Source: Streptomyces sp. DH5
Lineage (GTDB): Bacteria > Actinomycetota > Actinomycetes > Streptomycetales > Streptomycetaceae
Length of the DNA stretch: 64,000 nucleotides
Direction: 5' to 3'
Assembly: GCF_020873915.1 (NCBI RefSeq)
Contig: NZ_JAHWGP010000012.1
Coordinates: 62,001 to 126,000, forward strand
A program made the translations under genes and the position numbers. This document shows, piece after piece, positions 42,372 to 51,319 of the stretch. A model generated the notes under the pieces. The model was not told where the DNA came from. It worked only from the letters and a program-made list of their open reading frames with translations, and searched no databases. Positions within the stretch are counted from its first letter, which is position 1, and the number at the start of each line of letters is the position of its first letter.

Positions 42372-42974
42372 TCACCAACGCGTAGGGGGCGGAGCCGTCA
42401 GCAGGTCGGCCAGCCGCGACAGACGGTCCCGGAAACGGCGCCGGCCCCTGCGAGCGGGCAGGAAGTTCTCCCCGGCCGCCGCGCTCACCAGGTGCTGCAC
42501 GGTGTCCAGGTCCAGCTCGGACCCGTCGGGCACGGACAGGACCTCGTGCGCCAGCGCGGGCAGTTCTCCCTCCCCGGCGCCCAGCGACAGCAGCGTCGCC
42601 CCGGCCCTGCGGGCGTCGGAGATCCGCTCGAGCAGCGGGGCGGGCGGCTCCCCGGGCGCCACCACCAGCAGCGTCTCGCCCCGCCGCGCCGCCTCCAGCC
42701 GCCCGGGACCCACCGCCAGGTGCGCGGGGTCCGCGGGCCGGGCGTCGTGCCGCACGAGCGTCGGGGCCAGCTCCGGAGTGCCGGACCAGGCGGCCTCGTC
42801 CGCCAGATGCGCCGCCAGGTGCCACGGCTCGTACTCCGGGGTGCCCACGAGCAGCAGTCCGCCGCCGTGCGCCACCACCGACCCGCGCAGCGTCCCCGCG
42901 AAGTGCCGGGTGTCGGCCAGCCACCCCGTCCCGGCGAGCACTTCCCGCAGCAGCGCGACCCGTACGGCGTCCAT
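42372..42974 (-). CDS. Hypothetical SIS-like protein
   Basis: The 200-aa product has an alternating alpha/beta pattern. GGGLLLVGTPEYEPWHLAAHL (about 38-58, shortened) and ETLLVVAPGEPPAPLLERI, then AGATLLSLGAGEGELPALAHEVLSVPD resemble a sugar-isomerase (SIS) fold, though without clear sugar-binding residues. It may bind a phosphosugar as a regulator; that is speculative. It stands alone between two rightward genes. Confidence 0.75.
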   Translation of the reverse strand: MDAVRVALLREVLAGTGWLADTRHFAGTLRGSVVAHGGGLLLVGTPEYEPWHLAAHLADEAAWSGTPELAPTLVRHDARPADPAHLAVGPGRLEAARRGETLLVVAPGEPPAPLLERISDARRAGATLLSLGAGEGELPALAHEVLSVPDGSELDLDTVQHLVSAAAGENFLPARRGRRRFRDRLSRLADLLTAPPPTRW

Positions 42975-43103
42975 GCGGCTGCATCCTGCCCCAACCGCCC
43001 GTCCGCGTCCCGGTGTTCGCCCCGGATTCCCCCGGCCGGGGGACGGGCGCCCGCCGCCGCGTGACGGCGCTCACCCGGACCGGTGGCGGCGGTGCCCCGG
43101 ACG

Positions 43104-43109
43104 TAGAGT
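43104..43109 (+). promoter_or_regulatory. -10 element of the F420 reductase gene (leaderless)
   Basis: TAGAGT, then six bases, then ATG at 43116. Confidence 0.6.
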
Positions 43110-43115
43110 CGGCCC

Positions 43116-43829
43116 ATGACCTCTACCGACAGCGCACAGCAGCCCGCGAAGGCCCCCGCCAAGGACCCCTGGGACCTGCCCGACGTGTCCGGGCTCGTCG
43201 TCGGCGTGCTCGGCGGCACCGGACCCCAGGGCAAGGGCCTCGCCTACCGGCTCGCCAAGGCCGGCCAGAAGGTGATCATCGGCTCCCGGGCCGCCGACCG
43301 CGCCCGCGCCGCCGCCGGGGAACTCGGGTACGGCGTCGAGGGCGCCGACAACGCCGAGGCCGCCCGGCGCAGCGACATCGTGATCGTCGCCGTGCCGTGG
43401 GACGGCCACGGCAAGACACTGGAGTCCCTGCGCGGGGAACTGGCCGGCAAGCTCGTCGTCGACTGCGTCAACCCGCTCGGCTTCGACAAGCAGGGCGCCT
43501 ACGCCCTCAAGCCCGAGGAGGGCAGCGCCGCCCAGCAGGCCGCCGCGCTGCTCCCGGACTCCCGGGTCACCGCCGCCTTCCACCACCTGTCGGCCGTACT
43601 GCTCCAGGACCCGGAGATCGACGAGATCGACACCGACGTGATGGTGCTCGGCGAGGTCCGCGCCGACGTGGAGATCGTGCAGGCGCTGGCCGGGCGCATC
43701 CCGGGCATGCGGGGCATCTTCGCCGGGCGGCTGCGCAACGCCCACCAGGTGGAGTCCCTCGTCGCCAACCTGATCTCCGTCAACCGCCGCTACAAGGCAC
43801 ACGCCGGGCTCCGCGTCACGGACGTATGA
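43116..43829 (+). CDS. npdG: NADPH-dependent F420 reductase
   Basis: This 237-aa protein passes hydride between NADP(H) and coenzyme F420. The Rossmann loop VLGGTGPQGKGLAYRLA (about 31-47) and GSRAADRARAAA (NADP phosphate binding, about 56-67) are followed by VVDCVNPLGFD (about 112-122) and VTAAFHHLSA. F420H2 made here can feed PPOX-type enzymes such as that at 23694 and many others in Streptomyces. A large hairpin follows the stop. Confidence 0.94.
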   Translation: MTSTDSAQQPAKAPAKDPWDLPDVSGLVVGVLGGTGPQGKGLAYRLAKAGQKVIIGSRAADRARAAAGELGYGVEGADNAEAARRSDIVIVAVPWDGHGKTLESLRGELAGKLVVDCVNPLGFDKQGAYALKPEEGSAAQQAAALLPDSRVTAAFHHLSAVLLQDPEIDEIDTDVMVLGEVRADVEIVQALAGRIPGMRGIFAGRLRNAHQVESLVANLISVNRRYKAHAGLRVTDV

Positions 43830-43835
43830 GGCGAT

Positions 43836-43878
43836 GGGGGACACTGGGGGCGCAGCAGTGCCCCCAGCAGTGTCCCCC
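43836..43878 (+). terminator. Long hairpin after npdG
   Basis: GGGGGACACT and GGGGGC pair with GCCCCC and AGTGTCCCCC; only an AGC bulge interrupts the stem. It lies between npdG and the small membrane protein gene, so it could be a terminator or an attenuator. Confidence 0.75.
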
Positions 43879-43895
43879 GACAGGAGCCGACCACC

Positions 43896-44087
43896 ATGCC
43901 CCGCCTCGCCCTCTACGCCCTCGTCGTGTGCCTCCTCGCCGTCGCCGCGGCCGTCGTCTCCTTCGTCCAGGGCAGCGTGCTCATCGGCGTCGTGTGGGTG
44001 CTGCTGGCGGGCCTGTCGTCCAACATGACGTGGTACTACGTGAAGCGGGGGCGGGCCGGGACGGGCGAGGAATCCGTCACGGGCTGA
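43896..44087 (+). CDS. Small membrane protein
   Basis: A 63-aa protein with two hydrophobic helices (about 3-23 and 27-43) and a basic C-terminus WYYVKRGRAGTG. ACAGGAG precedes the ATG by about eleven bases. No family is recognised. Its 3' end overlaps the converging protease gene by 11 bases, and a strong hairpin stands in front of it. Confidence 0.75.
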   Translation: MPRLALYALVVCLLAVAAAVVSFVQGSVLIGVVWVLLAGLSSNMTWYYVKRGRAGTGEESVTG

Positions 44088-44877
44088 CCGCGCACACCCC
44101 GCTGGTCTCGCTCCAGAAGCGGAACAGGTCGTAGCCGCAGAACGTCTCGACCTCGCGGATCCCCAGGGACCCCAGCAGGGCGTCGACGACGCCGAAGAAC
44201 GCGCCGTTCACCTCGGGCACCCACAGCAGGGCGAACACGAACAGCAGACCGAACGGCGCGAACGGCTCCACCTGCCGCCGGACCGTGTGCGACAGCCACG
44301 GCTCCAGGACCCCGTAGCCGTCCAGGCCGGGCACCGGCAGGAAGTTCAGGATCGCCGCCGTCACCTGGAGCAGCGCCAGGAACGCCAGCGCGAACCGGAA
44401 GTCCGCGGGCACGCCGTCCAGCGCGTCCAGCCAGAACGGGGCCGTGCACACGATCGCGAACAGCACGTTCGTCAGCGGTCCCGCCGTCGAGATCAGGCTG
44501 TGCCGCCACCGCCCCCGGATCCGCCCGCGCTCGATGAACACGGCACCGCCCGGCAGGCCGATCCCACCCATGATCACGAACACCACGGGGAGCACGACGC
44601 TCAGCAGGGCATGGGTGTACTTCGCCGGGTTCAACGTGAGGTAGCCCTTGGCGCCGACCGAGATGTCGCCGCTGTGCAGCGCGGTGCGGGCGTGCGCGTA
44701 CTCGTGCAGGCACAGGGAGACGACCCAGGCGGACGTCACGAACAGGAACACCGCCAGACCCGGCTGCTCGGCGAACCCGGTCCACGTGGCCCACCCGGTG
44801 ACCGCGGTCACGGCCAGGATCCCCAGGAAGACCGGGCTGATCCTCCGGTCGCTGGGACGGGCGGCGACGGTGCTCAT
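44077..44877 (-). CDS. Site-2 protease family membrane metalloprotease (M50)
   Basis: The ATG at 44877 gives 266 aa; there is an alternative eight codons upstream. Membrane helices alternate with the M50 zinc motif HEYAH (about 58-62) and the third ligand motif NFLPVPGLDGY (about 184-194). STAGPLTNVLFA is the typical intermediate segment. Site-2 proteases cut membrane-bound regulators such as anti-sigma factors or clear signal peptides. No PDZ domain is present, so it belongs to the short type. Confidence 0.9.
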   Translation of the reverse strand: MSTVAARPSDRRISPVFLGILAVTAVTGWATWTGFAEQPGLAVFLFVTSAWVVSLCLHEYAHARTALHSGDISVGAKGYLTLNPAKYTHALLSVVLPVVFVIMGGIGLPGGAVFIERGRIRGRWRHSLISTAGPLTNVLFAIVCTAPFWLDALDGVPADFRFALAFLALLQVTAAILNFLPVPGLDGYGVLEPWLSHTVRRQVEPFAPFGLLFVFALLWVPEVNGAFFGVVDALLGSLGIREVETFCGYDLFRFWSETSGVCAVSP

Positions 44878-45011
44878 GGAACTCCCTGGACGGTCGGGCA
44901 CACGGGGACACGGCGGGACTGCCCGACGGTACCGGGCGCACCGGAGGAACGTCTCGCGCCGCTGACCGGTTCCGCGCGCGGCAGCCCGGCCGGGCGCCGA
45001 CCACGCCGGCC

Positions 45012-45311
45012 ATGGGTCCGGGGCTCGACGGTCCGGGGCTTGGCCGTCCGGACCCCGAGGGTCCGGCCCGCGGTAGCCCGGCCCTGGCAGTCCCTTTGAC
45101 AGGCAGGGCCCGGGTCGCGGTCGCCGCCGAGAACACGGCCGTGTCCGGCAGCGCCACCGCCGTCCAGGCGCAGGCCGCCGCCCAGGCCGAGGTCGTGAAG
45201 ACGCAGGCCGTCACGGCCAGGAAGGCCGCCGAGGCCGCCACCGAGAAGAAGCGTCCCGGCAGTCCGGGGGCTCGTCGACGGTCCGGTTCCCGGCAGTCCG
45301 GCCCCTGGTAG
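45012..45311 (+). CDS. Possible alanine-rich small protein (uncertain)
   Basis: This 99-aa frame covers the non-repetitive island. Residues 34-81 read like a real Ala/Glu/Gln/Lys helix (AVAAENTAVSGSATAVQAQA, then EVVKTQAVTARKAAEAATEK) with G/C at nearly every third position. Both ends run into the 15-bp repeats (PGLDGPGLGRP and PGSPGARRRSG). It may be a broken gene invaded by repeats, or chance. I rate it weakly. Confidence 0.3.
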   Translation: MGPGLDGPGLGRPDPEGPARGSPALAVPLTGRARVAVAAENTAVSGSATAVQAQAAAQAEVVKTQAVTARKAAEAATEKKRPGSPGARRRSGSRQSGPW

Positions 45312-45393
45312 TCCGGGGTTCGACGGTCCGGGCCTTGGCAGCCCGGGTCCCGGAAGTCCGGGCCGCGACGGTCCAGGTTCGGCAGTCCGGTCC

Positions 45394-45693
45394 GCGGCGG
45401 TTCGGGCTGCGGCGGTTCGGGCTGCGGCGGTCCGGTCCGCGGCGGTTCGGGCTGCGGCGGTCCGGTCCGCGGCGGTTCGGGCTGCGGCGGTTCGGGCTGC
45501 GGCGGTCCGGGCTGCGGCGGTCCGGGCTGCGGCGGTCCGGTCCGCGGCGGTTCGGGCCGTGACGGTCCGGTCCGCGGCGGTTCGGGCCGTGACGGTCCGG
45601 TCCCCGGCGGTTCGGGCCGTGACGGTCCGGTCCCCGGCAGTTCGGGCCGTGACGGTCCGGTCCCCGGCAGTTCGGGCTGCAACGGTCCGGGTC
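45394..45693. repeat. 15-bp minisatellite, about 20 copies
   Basis: Head-to-tail units alternate between forms such as GCGGCGGTTCGGGCT and GCGGCGGTCCGGTCC, later GTGACGGTCCGGTCC and CCGGCAGTTCGGGCC. Period is exactly 15, so frames stay open through the array on both strands. More diverged units extend to about 45270 on the left. Confidence 0.93.
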
Positions 45694-45983
45694 CGGCAGT
45701 GGGTGCCGGTCCTCCGGGCGACCGCCGGATGCCGCCCTGCGGGTGGCGCCTCCGCGAGGGCTTCCCCCGCCCGGCCTCCGGCGGTGCCCTCGCCGCGAGG
45801 CTCGACCTCCGTCAGCCCCGGCGCGCGGCGGATGCCCCTCCGCACCCCTGACCGCCCGGCCGGGCGGGCGGTGGCGCCCCCCGCCACCCGGCGCCGCAAC
45901 TCGCCGCCGCCCCGCCCCACGACTCGCCGCCACCCCGACCGACCCCTGTGACCACCGCGACCGGTACCGGAGAGAATGATCCC

Positions 45984-48900
45984 GTGCGCTATCGCATCCT
46001 CGGCACCACCCAGGCAGTCCGTCCCGACGGCACCGTCGTCCCCGTCGGCGGGGCGCGGCTGCGTGCGCTGCTGACCGTGCTCGCCCTGCGGACCGGGCGC
46101 ACGGTACCCGTGGGGCTGCTGGTCGACGAGGTGTGGGACAGCGACCCGCCGGCCGACGCGACCGGTGCGCTGCAGGCCCTGGTCGGCCGGCTGCGGCGCA
46201 CGCTCGGTGCGGAGGCGATCGCGTCCGCCGACGGCGGCTACCGGCTGACGGCCGCGCCCGACGACATCGACCTGCACCGCTTCGAACGGCTGGCCGGCGA
46301 GGGCCTGCGCGCCCTGGCCGACGGCGACGCCGCGAAGGCCGCCGCCGTCCTGGACGACGCCCGCGCCCTGTGGCCCGGCGGCGCAGCCCTGGCCGGACTG
46401 CCCGACCGCACCGCCGAGGCGGCCCGCGTCGAAACCCGGCACCTGGACGTGCTGCGCGCCCGGCACACCGCCTCCCTCGCCCTCGGCGGCGCCGAGCAGT
46501 CCCTGCCCGAGCTCACCGCGCTGTGCGACCGCCACCCCCTCGACGAGCCCCTCCAGGCGCTGCGGCTGCGCGCCCTGCGCGACACCGGCCGCACCGCCGA
46601 GGCCCTGGCCGCCTACGAGGACGTACGGCGCCTGCTCGCCGACCGCCTCGGCTCCGACCCCGGCACCGAACTGCGCACGCTGCACACGGAGTTGCTGCGG
46701 CCGGGGCCGGAGCCGGCCGCCCCTCGGTCGCCCCGGGACGTGCCGCCCGGCAACCTGCGGGCCCGGCTGACCTCGTTCGTCGGCCGGGAGAGCGACATCG
46801 AGACCATCCGCGCCGACCTCGACGCCGCCCGGCTCGTCACCCTCCTCGGACCCGGCGGTGCGGGCAAGACCCGGCTCTCCCAGGAAGCCGCCGAGACGGT
46901 GCGGCAGACCACCCCGGACGGCGTGTGGCTGGCCGAACTCGCCCCCGTCGACGATCCCGACGGCGTGCCCGAGGCCGTCCTCACCGCCGTCGGCGCCCGC
47001 GAGACCGTCCTGTACGGTGCCGGCGCCGAGAGCATGCGGGCCGTCACCGACCGGCACGCCGACCCCGTGGAACGTCTCGCCGAGCACTGCGGCCCCCGCC
47101 GCATGCTGCTGATCCTGGACAACTGCGAGCACGTCGTCGACGCCGCCGCCCACCTCGTCGAGGCGCTGCTTGAACGCTGCCCCGGCCTCACCGTGCTCGC
47201 CACCAGCCGCGAACCCCTCGGTGTGCGCGGGGAGTTGCTGCGCCCGGTGGAGCCGCTGCCCGAGCCGTCCGCGCTGCGGCTGCTCGCCGACCGCGGGGCC
47301 GCCGCCCGCCCGGGCTTCTCCACGCACGACGATCCGGAGGCGTGCGCCGAGATCTGCCGCCGTCTCGACGGACTGCCGCTCGCCATCGAACTCGCCGCCG
47401 CCAGGCTGCGGATGCTCAGCCCGCGCCAGATCGCCGACCGGCTCGACGACCGCTTCCGGCTGCTCACCTCCGGCAACCGCACCGCCCTCCCCAGGCAGCA
47501 GACCCTGCGGGCCGTCGTCGACTGGTCCTGGGACCTGCTCGACGAGGACGAACGCGACGTCCTGTGCCGCCTGTCGGTCTTCGCGGGCGGCTGCGACCTC
47601 ACCGCCGCCGAGGCCGTCTGCGGACCGGCCGCGCTCGGGGCGCTCGGCTCCCTCGTCGACAAGTCCCTGGTGGTGGCCTCCCCTTCGGGCGACGACGGGA
47701 TGCGCTACCGCCTCCTGGAGACCGTCGCCGAGTACGCCGGCGAACGCCTCGACGAGTCCGGCCGCCGTCCGCGGGCCGAACGGGCGCATCTGACGCACTA
47801 CCGCGAACTCGCCCGCACCACCGAGCCGATGCTGCGCGGCCCGCGCCAGCCGGCCGCCATCGCGCTGCTGGAGCGGGAGTACGAGAACGTGCGCACGGCC
47901 CTGCGTCGCGCCGTCGCCCTGCGCGACGAGCAGGAGGCCCTGTGCATCACGCTGTCGCTCACCTGGTACTGGCAGATGCGCGATCTGCGCATCGAGGCCC
48001 GCAGCTGGTGCGCGGAGGTGATGGCCCTGGCCCCCGACCCGTTCGCCGAACCGGTACGGCCCGCCGCGCCGCTGTGGCAGCGCTGCACCGACGCCTCGCC
48101 ACCCATGACCGGGGAGGTCCTCGCCGAGGCCCGGCGCGGGGTGCACCTCGCCCACCTGGCGCACATGGACACGGAGCTGGACGACTGGCAGACCCCGCAG
48201 GCCCAGCACAAGCTGCGCCTCGTCGGCGCGACCTACGAACCGGGCCTGCCGCAGGTCTGCCGCCCGCCCGGCCTGCTCTGGGTCTTCGCCGTCATGCTGA
48301 CCGGAGACATGGACCGGCTGCGCCACGTGGTCGACGCGGCGATCCGCACCTGTCGGGACAATCCCGGCTTCGAGTGGGAGCTGGCCTGCAACCTCCAGCT
48401 GCGCGCCAACTTCCTCGCCAACCGCAGCGACTGGGCCGGTGACGCCCGCCGCGACGCCGACGAGGCCCTGGAGATCCACCGCGGGCTCGGCGACACCTGG
48501 GGCGTCGCCGAGGCCCTCACCGCGCGCGGCGAGGCCCGCGAACGGGCAGGCGCGTACGAGGAGGCCGCCGCGGACTTCGAGGCGGCGATCGCGTGCGCGG
48601 ACCGCCTCGGCGCCCGCGCCCACCGGGCCGTGCTCACCGCCCGGCTGGGCAGCGCACTGCTGGAGGCGGGTGACCACGAGCGCGGTGAGCGACTGCTGCG
48701 CGGGGTCATCGACGACACGCGGGGCCGGCACACCGAGGCGCTGCCCGCCGCCCGGCTCTTCCTCACCGGCTGGCTCTGCTCGACCGGACGCACCGCTGAG
48801 GCGCGCGAGCATCTGCGGGCCCTGCGCGAGGAGTTCGTCATCGCGCACTACGTCGTCTTCGACGCGTTCATCCTCGGCGCGGAGGGCTGGCTGGAGGTGG

Positions 48901-49256
48901 CCGAGGGCAACGACGAGCAGGCCCTGGCCGTCGTCCGGGAGGCGGTCCGGCAGGCGGGCGACCCGCTGGCCGCCGCCATGGCACCGCACATGCGTGCCGC
49001 CTACCTCACCCTCGGTGCCGTCGCCCTCGCCGGACTCGACGCGGGACGGTACGCCAGGGACGCGGCCCGCTGCGTCGGCGCCGCCGACTCCTGGCTGCCG
49101 CCCGGACACCACGCCGGGCTGGTGGAACGCGAGGTGCGCGAACGCGCGGAGGCGCGCACCCGGGCGGTCCTCGGCGACACGGCGTACGAGGCCGCGTACG
49201 CCGAGGGCGGCGGCCTCTCCGAGGAGGAGGCCGCCGCCCTGCTGCAACCCGTGTGA
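45984..49256 (+). CDS. Large SARP family regulator with NB-ARC and TPR domains (AfsR-like)
   Basis: A GTG at 45984 follows GGAGAGA; the product is 1,090 aa. Residues 1-90 form an OmpR-like winged helix (RYRILGTTQAV, LRALLTVLALRTGRTV), and 95-240 a bacterial transcriptional activation domain. A STAND/NB-ARC ATPase spans about 265-520 with Walker A GPGGAGKT, Walker B MLLILDNCEHV and LDGLPLAIELAAARL. A TPR-like array runs to the C-terminus. Such regulators activate secondary-metabolite or transport genes by binding 11-bp direct repeats, and such repeats lie in front of the neighbouring ABC exporter operon at 51122-51177. Confidence 0.93.
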   Translation: MRYRILGTTQAVRPDGTVVPVGGARLRALLTVLALRTGRTVPVGLLVDEVWDSDPPADATGALQALVGRLRRTLGAEAIASADGGYRLTAAPDDIDLHRFERLAGEGLRALADGDAAKAAAVLDDARALWPGGAALAGLPDRTAEAARVETRHLDVLRARHTASLALGGAEQSLPELTALCDRHPLDEPLQALRLRALRDTGRTAEALAAYEDVRRLLADRLGSDPGTELRTLHTELLRPGPEPAAPRSPRDVPPGNLRARLTSFVGRESDIETIRADLDAARLVTLLGPGGAGKTRLSQEAAETVRQTTPDGVWLAELAPVDDPDGVPEAVLTAVGARETVLYGAGAESMRAVTDRHADPVERLAEHCGPRRMLLILDNCEHVVDAAAHLVEALLERCPGLTVLATSREPLGVRGELLRPVEPLPEPSALRLLADRGAAARPGFSTHDDPEACAEICRRLDGLPLAIELAAARLRMLSPRQIADRLDDRFRLLTSGNRTALPRQQTLRAVVDWSWDLLDEDERDVLCRLSVFAGGCDLTAAEAVCGPAALGALGSLVDKSLVVASPSGDDGMRYRLLETVAEYAGERLDESGRRPRAERAHLTHYRELARTTEPMLRGPRQPAAIALLEREYENVRTALRRAVALRDEQEALCITLSLTWYWQMRDLRIEARSWCAEVMALAPDPFAEPVRPAAPLWQRCTDASPPMTGEVLAEARRGVHLAHLAHMDTELDDWQTPQAQHKLRLVGATYEPGLPQVCRPPGLLWVFAVMLTGDMDRLRHVVDAAIRTCRDNPGFEWELACNLQLRANFLANRSDWAGDARRDADEALEIHRGLGDTWGVAEALTARGEARERAGAYEEAAADFEAAIACADRLGARAHRAVLTARLGSALLEAGDHERGERLLRGVIDDTRGRHTEALPAARLFLTGWLCSTGRTAEAREHLRALREEFVIAHYVVFDAFILGAEGWLEVAEGNDEQALAVVREAVRQAGDPLAAAMAPHMRAAYLTLGAVALAGLDAGRYARDAARCVGAADSWLPPGHHAGLVEREVRERAEARTRAVLGDTAYEAAYAEGGGLSEEEAAALLQPV

Positions 49257-50099
49257 TCAGGTCTTCGTACGGAACTTGTGGACGGCGACCGGCGCCATCA
49301 CCGCGGTGATCCCCACCGACCAGGCCAGCGTCATCCACAGGTCCTGCGCGACGGGGCCGCCCACCATCAGCCCGCGCGCGGCGTCCGCCAGCGAGGACAG
49401 CGGGTTGTACTCGGTGAAGTTCCGCAGCCAGCCCGGCATCGACTGCGGCGGCGCGAAGATGGACGAGCCGAACTGCAGCGGCATCAGCACCAGGAAGCCC
49501 ATCGCCTGCACCGACTGCGCGTTCTTCATCACCACGCCCAGGGTGAGGAAGACCCACATCAGCGCCGACCCGAACACCGCGGACAGTCCCACGGCGGCGA
49601 ACAGCCCCGGCCAGTCGGTGATGTCGAACCCGACGAGCACCCCGACGACCAGGAGGATCGCCGTGGCGATCAGCATCCGCATCATCTCGACCGAGATCTT
49701 CGCGAACAGCACCGAGCCGCGCCCGATCGGCAGCGACCGGAAGCGGTCCATCACCCCGGTGTTGAAGTCCTGGTTGAACCCCGTACCCACCCCCTGGGCC
49801 ATGTTCATGCCCATCATGGCCATCAGTCCGGGCACGATGTACTGCACGTACGCCTCCTGACCGCCGCCCAGCGACTGCCCGATGGAGCCGCCGAAGACGT
49901 ACACGAACAGCAGGGTGAAGACGATCGGGAACAGCACGGCGTCGAACATCGACTCCGGGTCCTGCCGGATCCACAGCAGGTTGCGGCGCACCAGCGCGCT
50001 CGTGTGCCGCACATGGGCGCGCAGCGGGATGCGCCCGTCGGCACGGAGGTCACCGACGGCGGCGGTGGTGGTGGTGGCGGTGGCGGTGGCGGCACTCAT
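49257..50099 (-). CDS. ABC-2 type permease (DrrB-like)
   Basis: The 280-aa protein has a Thr/Ala-rich N-terminus, then six membrane helices. The pattern MFDAVLFPIVFTLLFVYVFGG and the signature GTGFNQDFNTGVMDRFRSLPI (both shortened here) identify the DrrB/daunorubicin-resistance class. It pairs with the ATPase upstream (ATGA overlap) to form a drug or lipid exporter. Its stop abuts the stop of the converging SARP gene with no gap. Confidence 0.93.
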   Translation of the reverse strand: MSAATATATTTTAAVGDLRADGRIPLRAHVRHTSALVRRNLLWIRQDPESMFDAVLFPIVFTLLFVYVFGGSIGQSLGGGQEAYVQYIVPGLMAMMGMNMAQGVGTGFNQDFNTGVMDRFRSLPIGRGSVLFAKISVEMMRMLIATAILLVVGVLVGFDITDWPGLFAAVGLSAVFGSALMWVFLTLGVVMKNAQSVQAMGFLVLMPLQFGSSIFAPPQSMPGWLRNFTEYNPLSSLADAARGLMVGGPVAQDLWMTLAWSVGITAVMAPVAVHKFRTKT

Positions 50100-51115
50100 A
50101 CGGCGACGGCCTCCTCGGGGGTCTCGGCGGGCACGGCGTCCTGCGGGGCACTGGCACGGTGGCCGGTGAGGGACAGGAACACCTCGTCCAGGCTGGGCAG
50201 TTCGGTGGTGAGGGAGCTGAGCGTGATCCCGTGCGCGGTGACCGCGCCGACCACGGCGGTCAGCTGCTCGTCACTGAGCACCGGCACGAGCACGGCACCC
50301 CGCTCGGTGTCCACGGTGGTGGACGCCGGCCCGGTGACGCCGAGGGCGTCGAGCGCCTCGGCCAGCGGGCGCAGCCGCAGCGGGTCGGCCGGGCGGATCC
50401 GCAGCGTACGGCCGCCGACCCTGGCCTTCAGCTGCTCGATGCCGCCGCTCGCGACGACCTTGCCCCGGTCCACCACGGTCAGCTCGGAGGCGAGCTGTTC
50501 GGCCTCCTCCATGTACTGGGTGGTCAGCAGCACCGTCACCCCGTCCCCGACCAGCCGCTTGACCTCGTCCCACACCTCGTTGCGGGTACGGGGGTCGAGG
50601 CCGGTGGTCGGCTCGTCCAGGTACAGCACGGCGGGCCGGCCGATCATCGAGGCGGCCAGGTCCAGGCGCCGGCGCATCCCGCCGGAGTACGTGGCCGCCG
50701 GCCGCCGGGCCGCCTCGGTGAGCGAGAACCGCTCCAGCAGCTCGTCGGCACGGGCCCGTGCCTCCTTGCGGGGCAGGTCGAGCAGTCGCCCGATCAGGTA
50801 CAGGTTCTCCCAGCCCGGCAGTTTCTCGTCCACGGAGGCGTACTGTCCGGTCAGCCCGATCACCCGGCGCAGCTGCCGGGGTTGGCGGACCACGTCGTAC
50901 CCGGCGACGGTGGCCCGCCCGGCCGTCGGAGCGAGCAGCGTGGACAGGATCCGCACCAGCGTGGTCTTCCCGGCCCCGTTCGGCCCGAGCACCCCCATCA
51001 CGGTGCCCTCGCGCACCTCCAGGTCGACCCCGTCCAGCGCCCTGGTCTCCCCGTAGTGCTTGACCAGCCCCCGTACGGAAACGGCGTTCCCCGGTTCCTT
51101 GTCGTTTCGCGTCAT
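50096..51115 (-). CDS. ABC transporter ATPase (DrrA-like)
   Basis: The ATG at 51115 (MTRNDKEPGN) gives 339 aa. Walker A GPNGAGKTT (about 43-51), the signature YSGGMRRRLD (about 143-152), Walker B VLYLDEPTTGLD (about 162-173) and the H-loop position (TTQYMEE, where Gln replaces the usual His) are all typical of DrrA. The C-terminal domain (LRIRPADP to the end) is the DrrA-specific extension. It is the first gene of a two-gene operon fronted by SARP-type repeats. Confidence 0.94.
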   Translation of the reverse strand: MTRNDKEPGNAVSVRGLVKHYGETRALDGVDLEVREGTVMGVLGPNGAGKTTLVRILSTLLAPTAGRATVAGYDVVRQPRQLRRVIGLTGQYASVDEKLPGWENLYLIGRLLDLPRKEARARADELLERFSLTEAARRPAATYSGGMRRRLDLAASMIGRPAVLYLDEPTTGLDPRTRNEVWDEVKRLVGDGVTVLLTTQYMEEAEQLASELTVVDRGKVVASGGIEQLKARVGGRTLRIRPADPLRLRPLAEALDALGVTGPASTTVDTERGAVLVPVLSDEQLTAVVGAVTAHGITLSSLTTELPSLDEVFLSLTGHRASAPQDAVPAETPEEAVAV

Positions 51116-51121
51116 GCCGAC

Positions 51122-51177
51122 GACTGTGCCGACCCCCACCGACAAACCGCCGACATCCCGCCGACATCCCGCCGACA
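51122..51177 (-). promoter_or_regulatory. SARP-type 11-bp direct repeats and promoter of the DrrAB-like operon
   Basis: On the minus strand TGTCGG recurs four times with starts exactly 11 bases apart (plus-strand CCGACA at 51139, 51150, 51161 and 51172). The three outer units read TGTCGGCGGGA or nearly so. Eight bases after the last heptamer lies a candidate -10 (CACAGT), the spacing described for SARP activators. The ATG follows about ten bases on. Confidence 0.75.
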
Positions 51178-51319
51178 GGCCCGACAGGCCGGCCGGCGGC
51201 ACCGGCGGCCCCCGGGAGCGCACAGGGGTCGGCCCCGCCGACGGGGGAAGATCAGCGGGGCCGACGGGTGGTGCGGCAGTGGCTCGATGACCCGAACGGG
51301 TCAGCGGCGGCGAAGCCGC

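Larger units (their letters stand above)
44878..45983. other. 1.1-kb repeat-rich region between the protease and the SARP gene
   Basis: Degenerate 15-bp repeats of the form GTCCGGGNNTNGNCG occur at about 45016-45095 and 45270-45393, then a regular array at 45394-45693. Between the arms, 45096-45265 is non-repetitive. Long open frames on both strands here are a result of GC content. The final 150 bases before the SARP gene hold no feature I recognise. Confidence 0.6.

Noticed and set aside
45394-45693. Collagen-like or pentapeptide-repeat protein gene
   Set aside because: Every frame through the array is open because the period is 15, no start signal precedes it, and repeats continue outside any plausible gene.
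44874-49247. A 1,457-codon open frame on the minus strand
   Set aside because: It is the antisense of the SARP gene plus the minisatellite; its sequence is Gly/Ala/Arg/Val-rich without domains, while the plus strand has clear motifs. Lack of stops reflects GC content.
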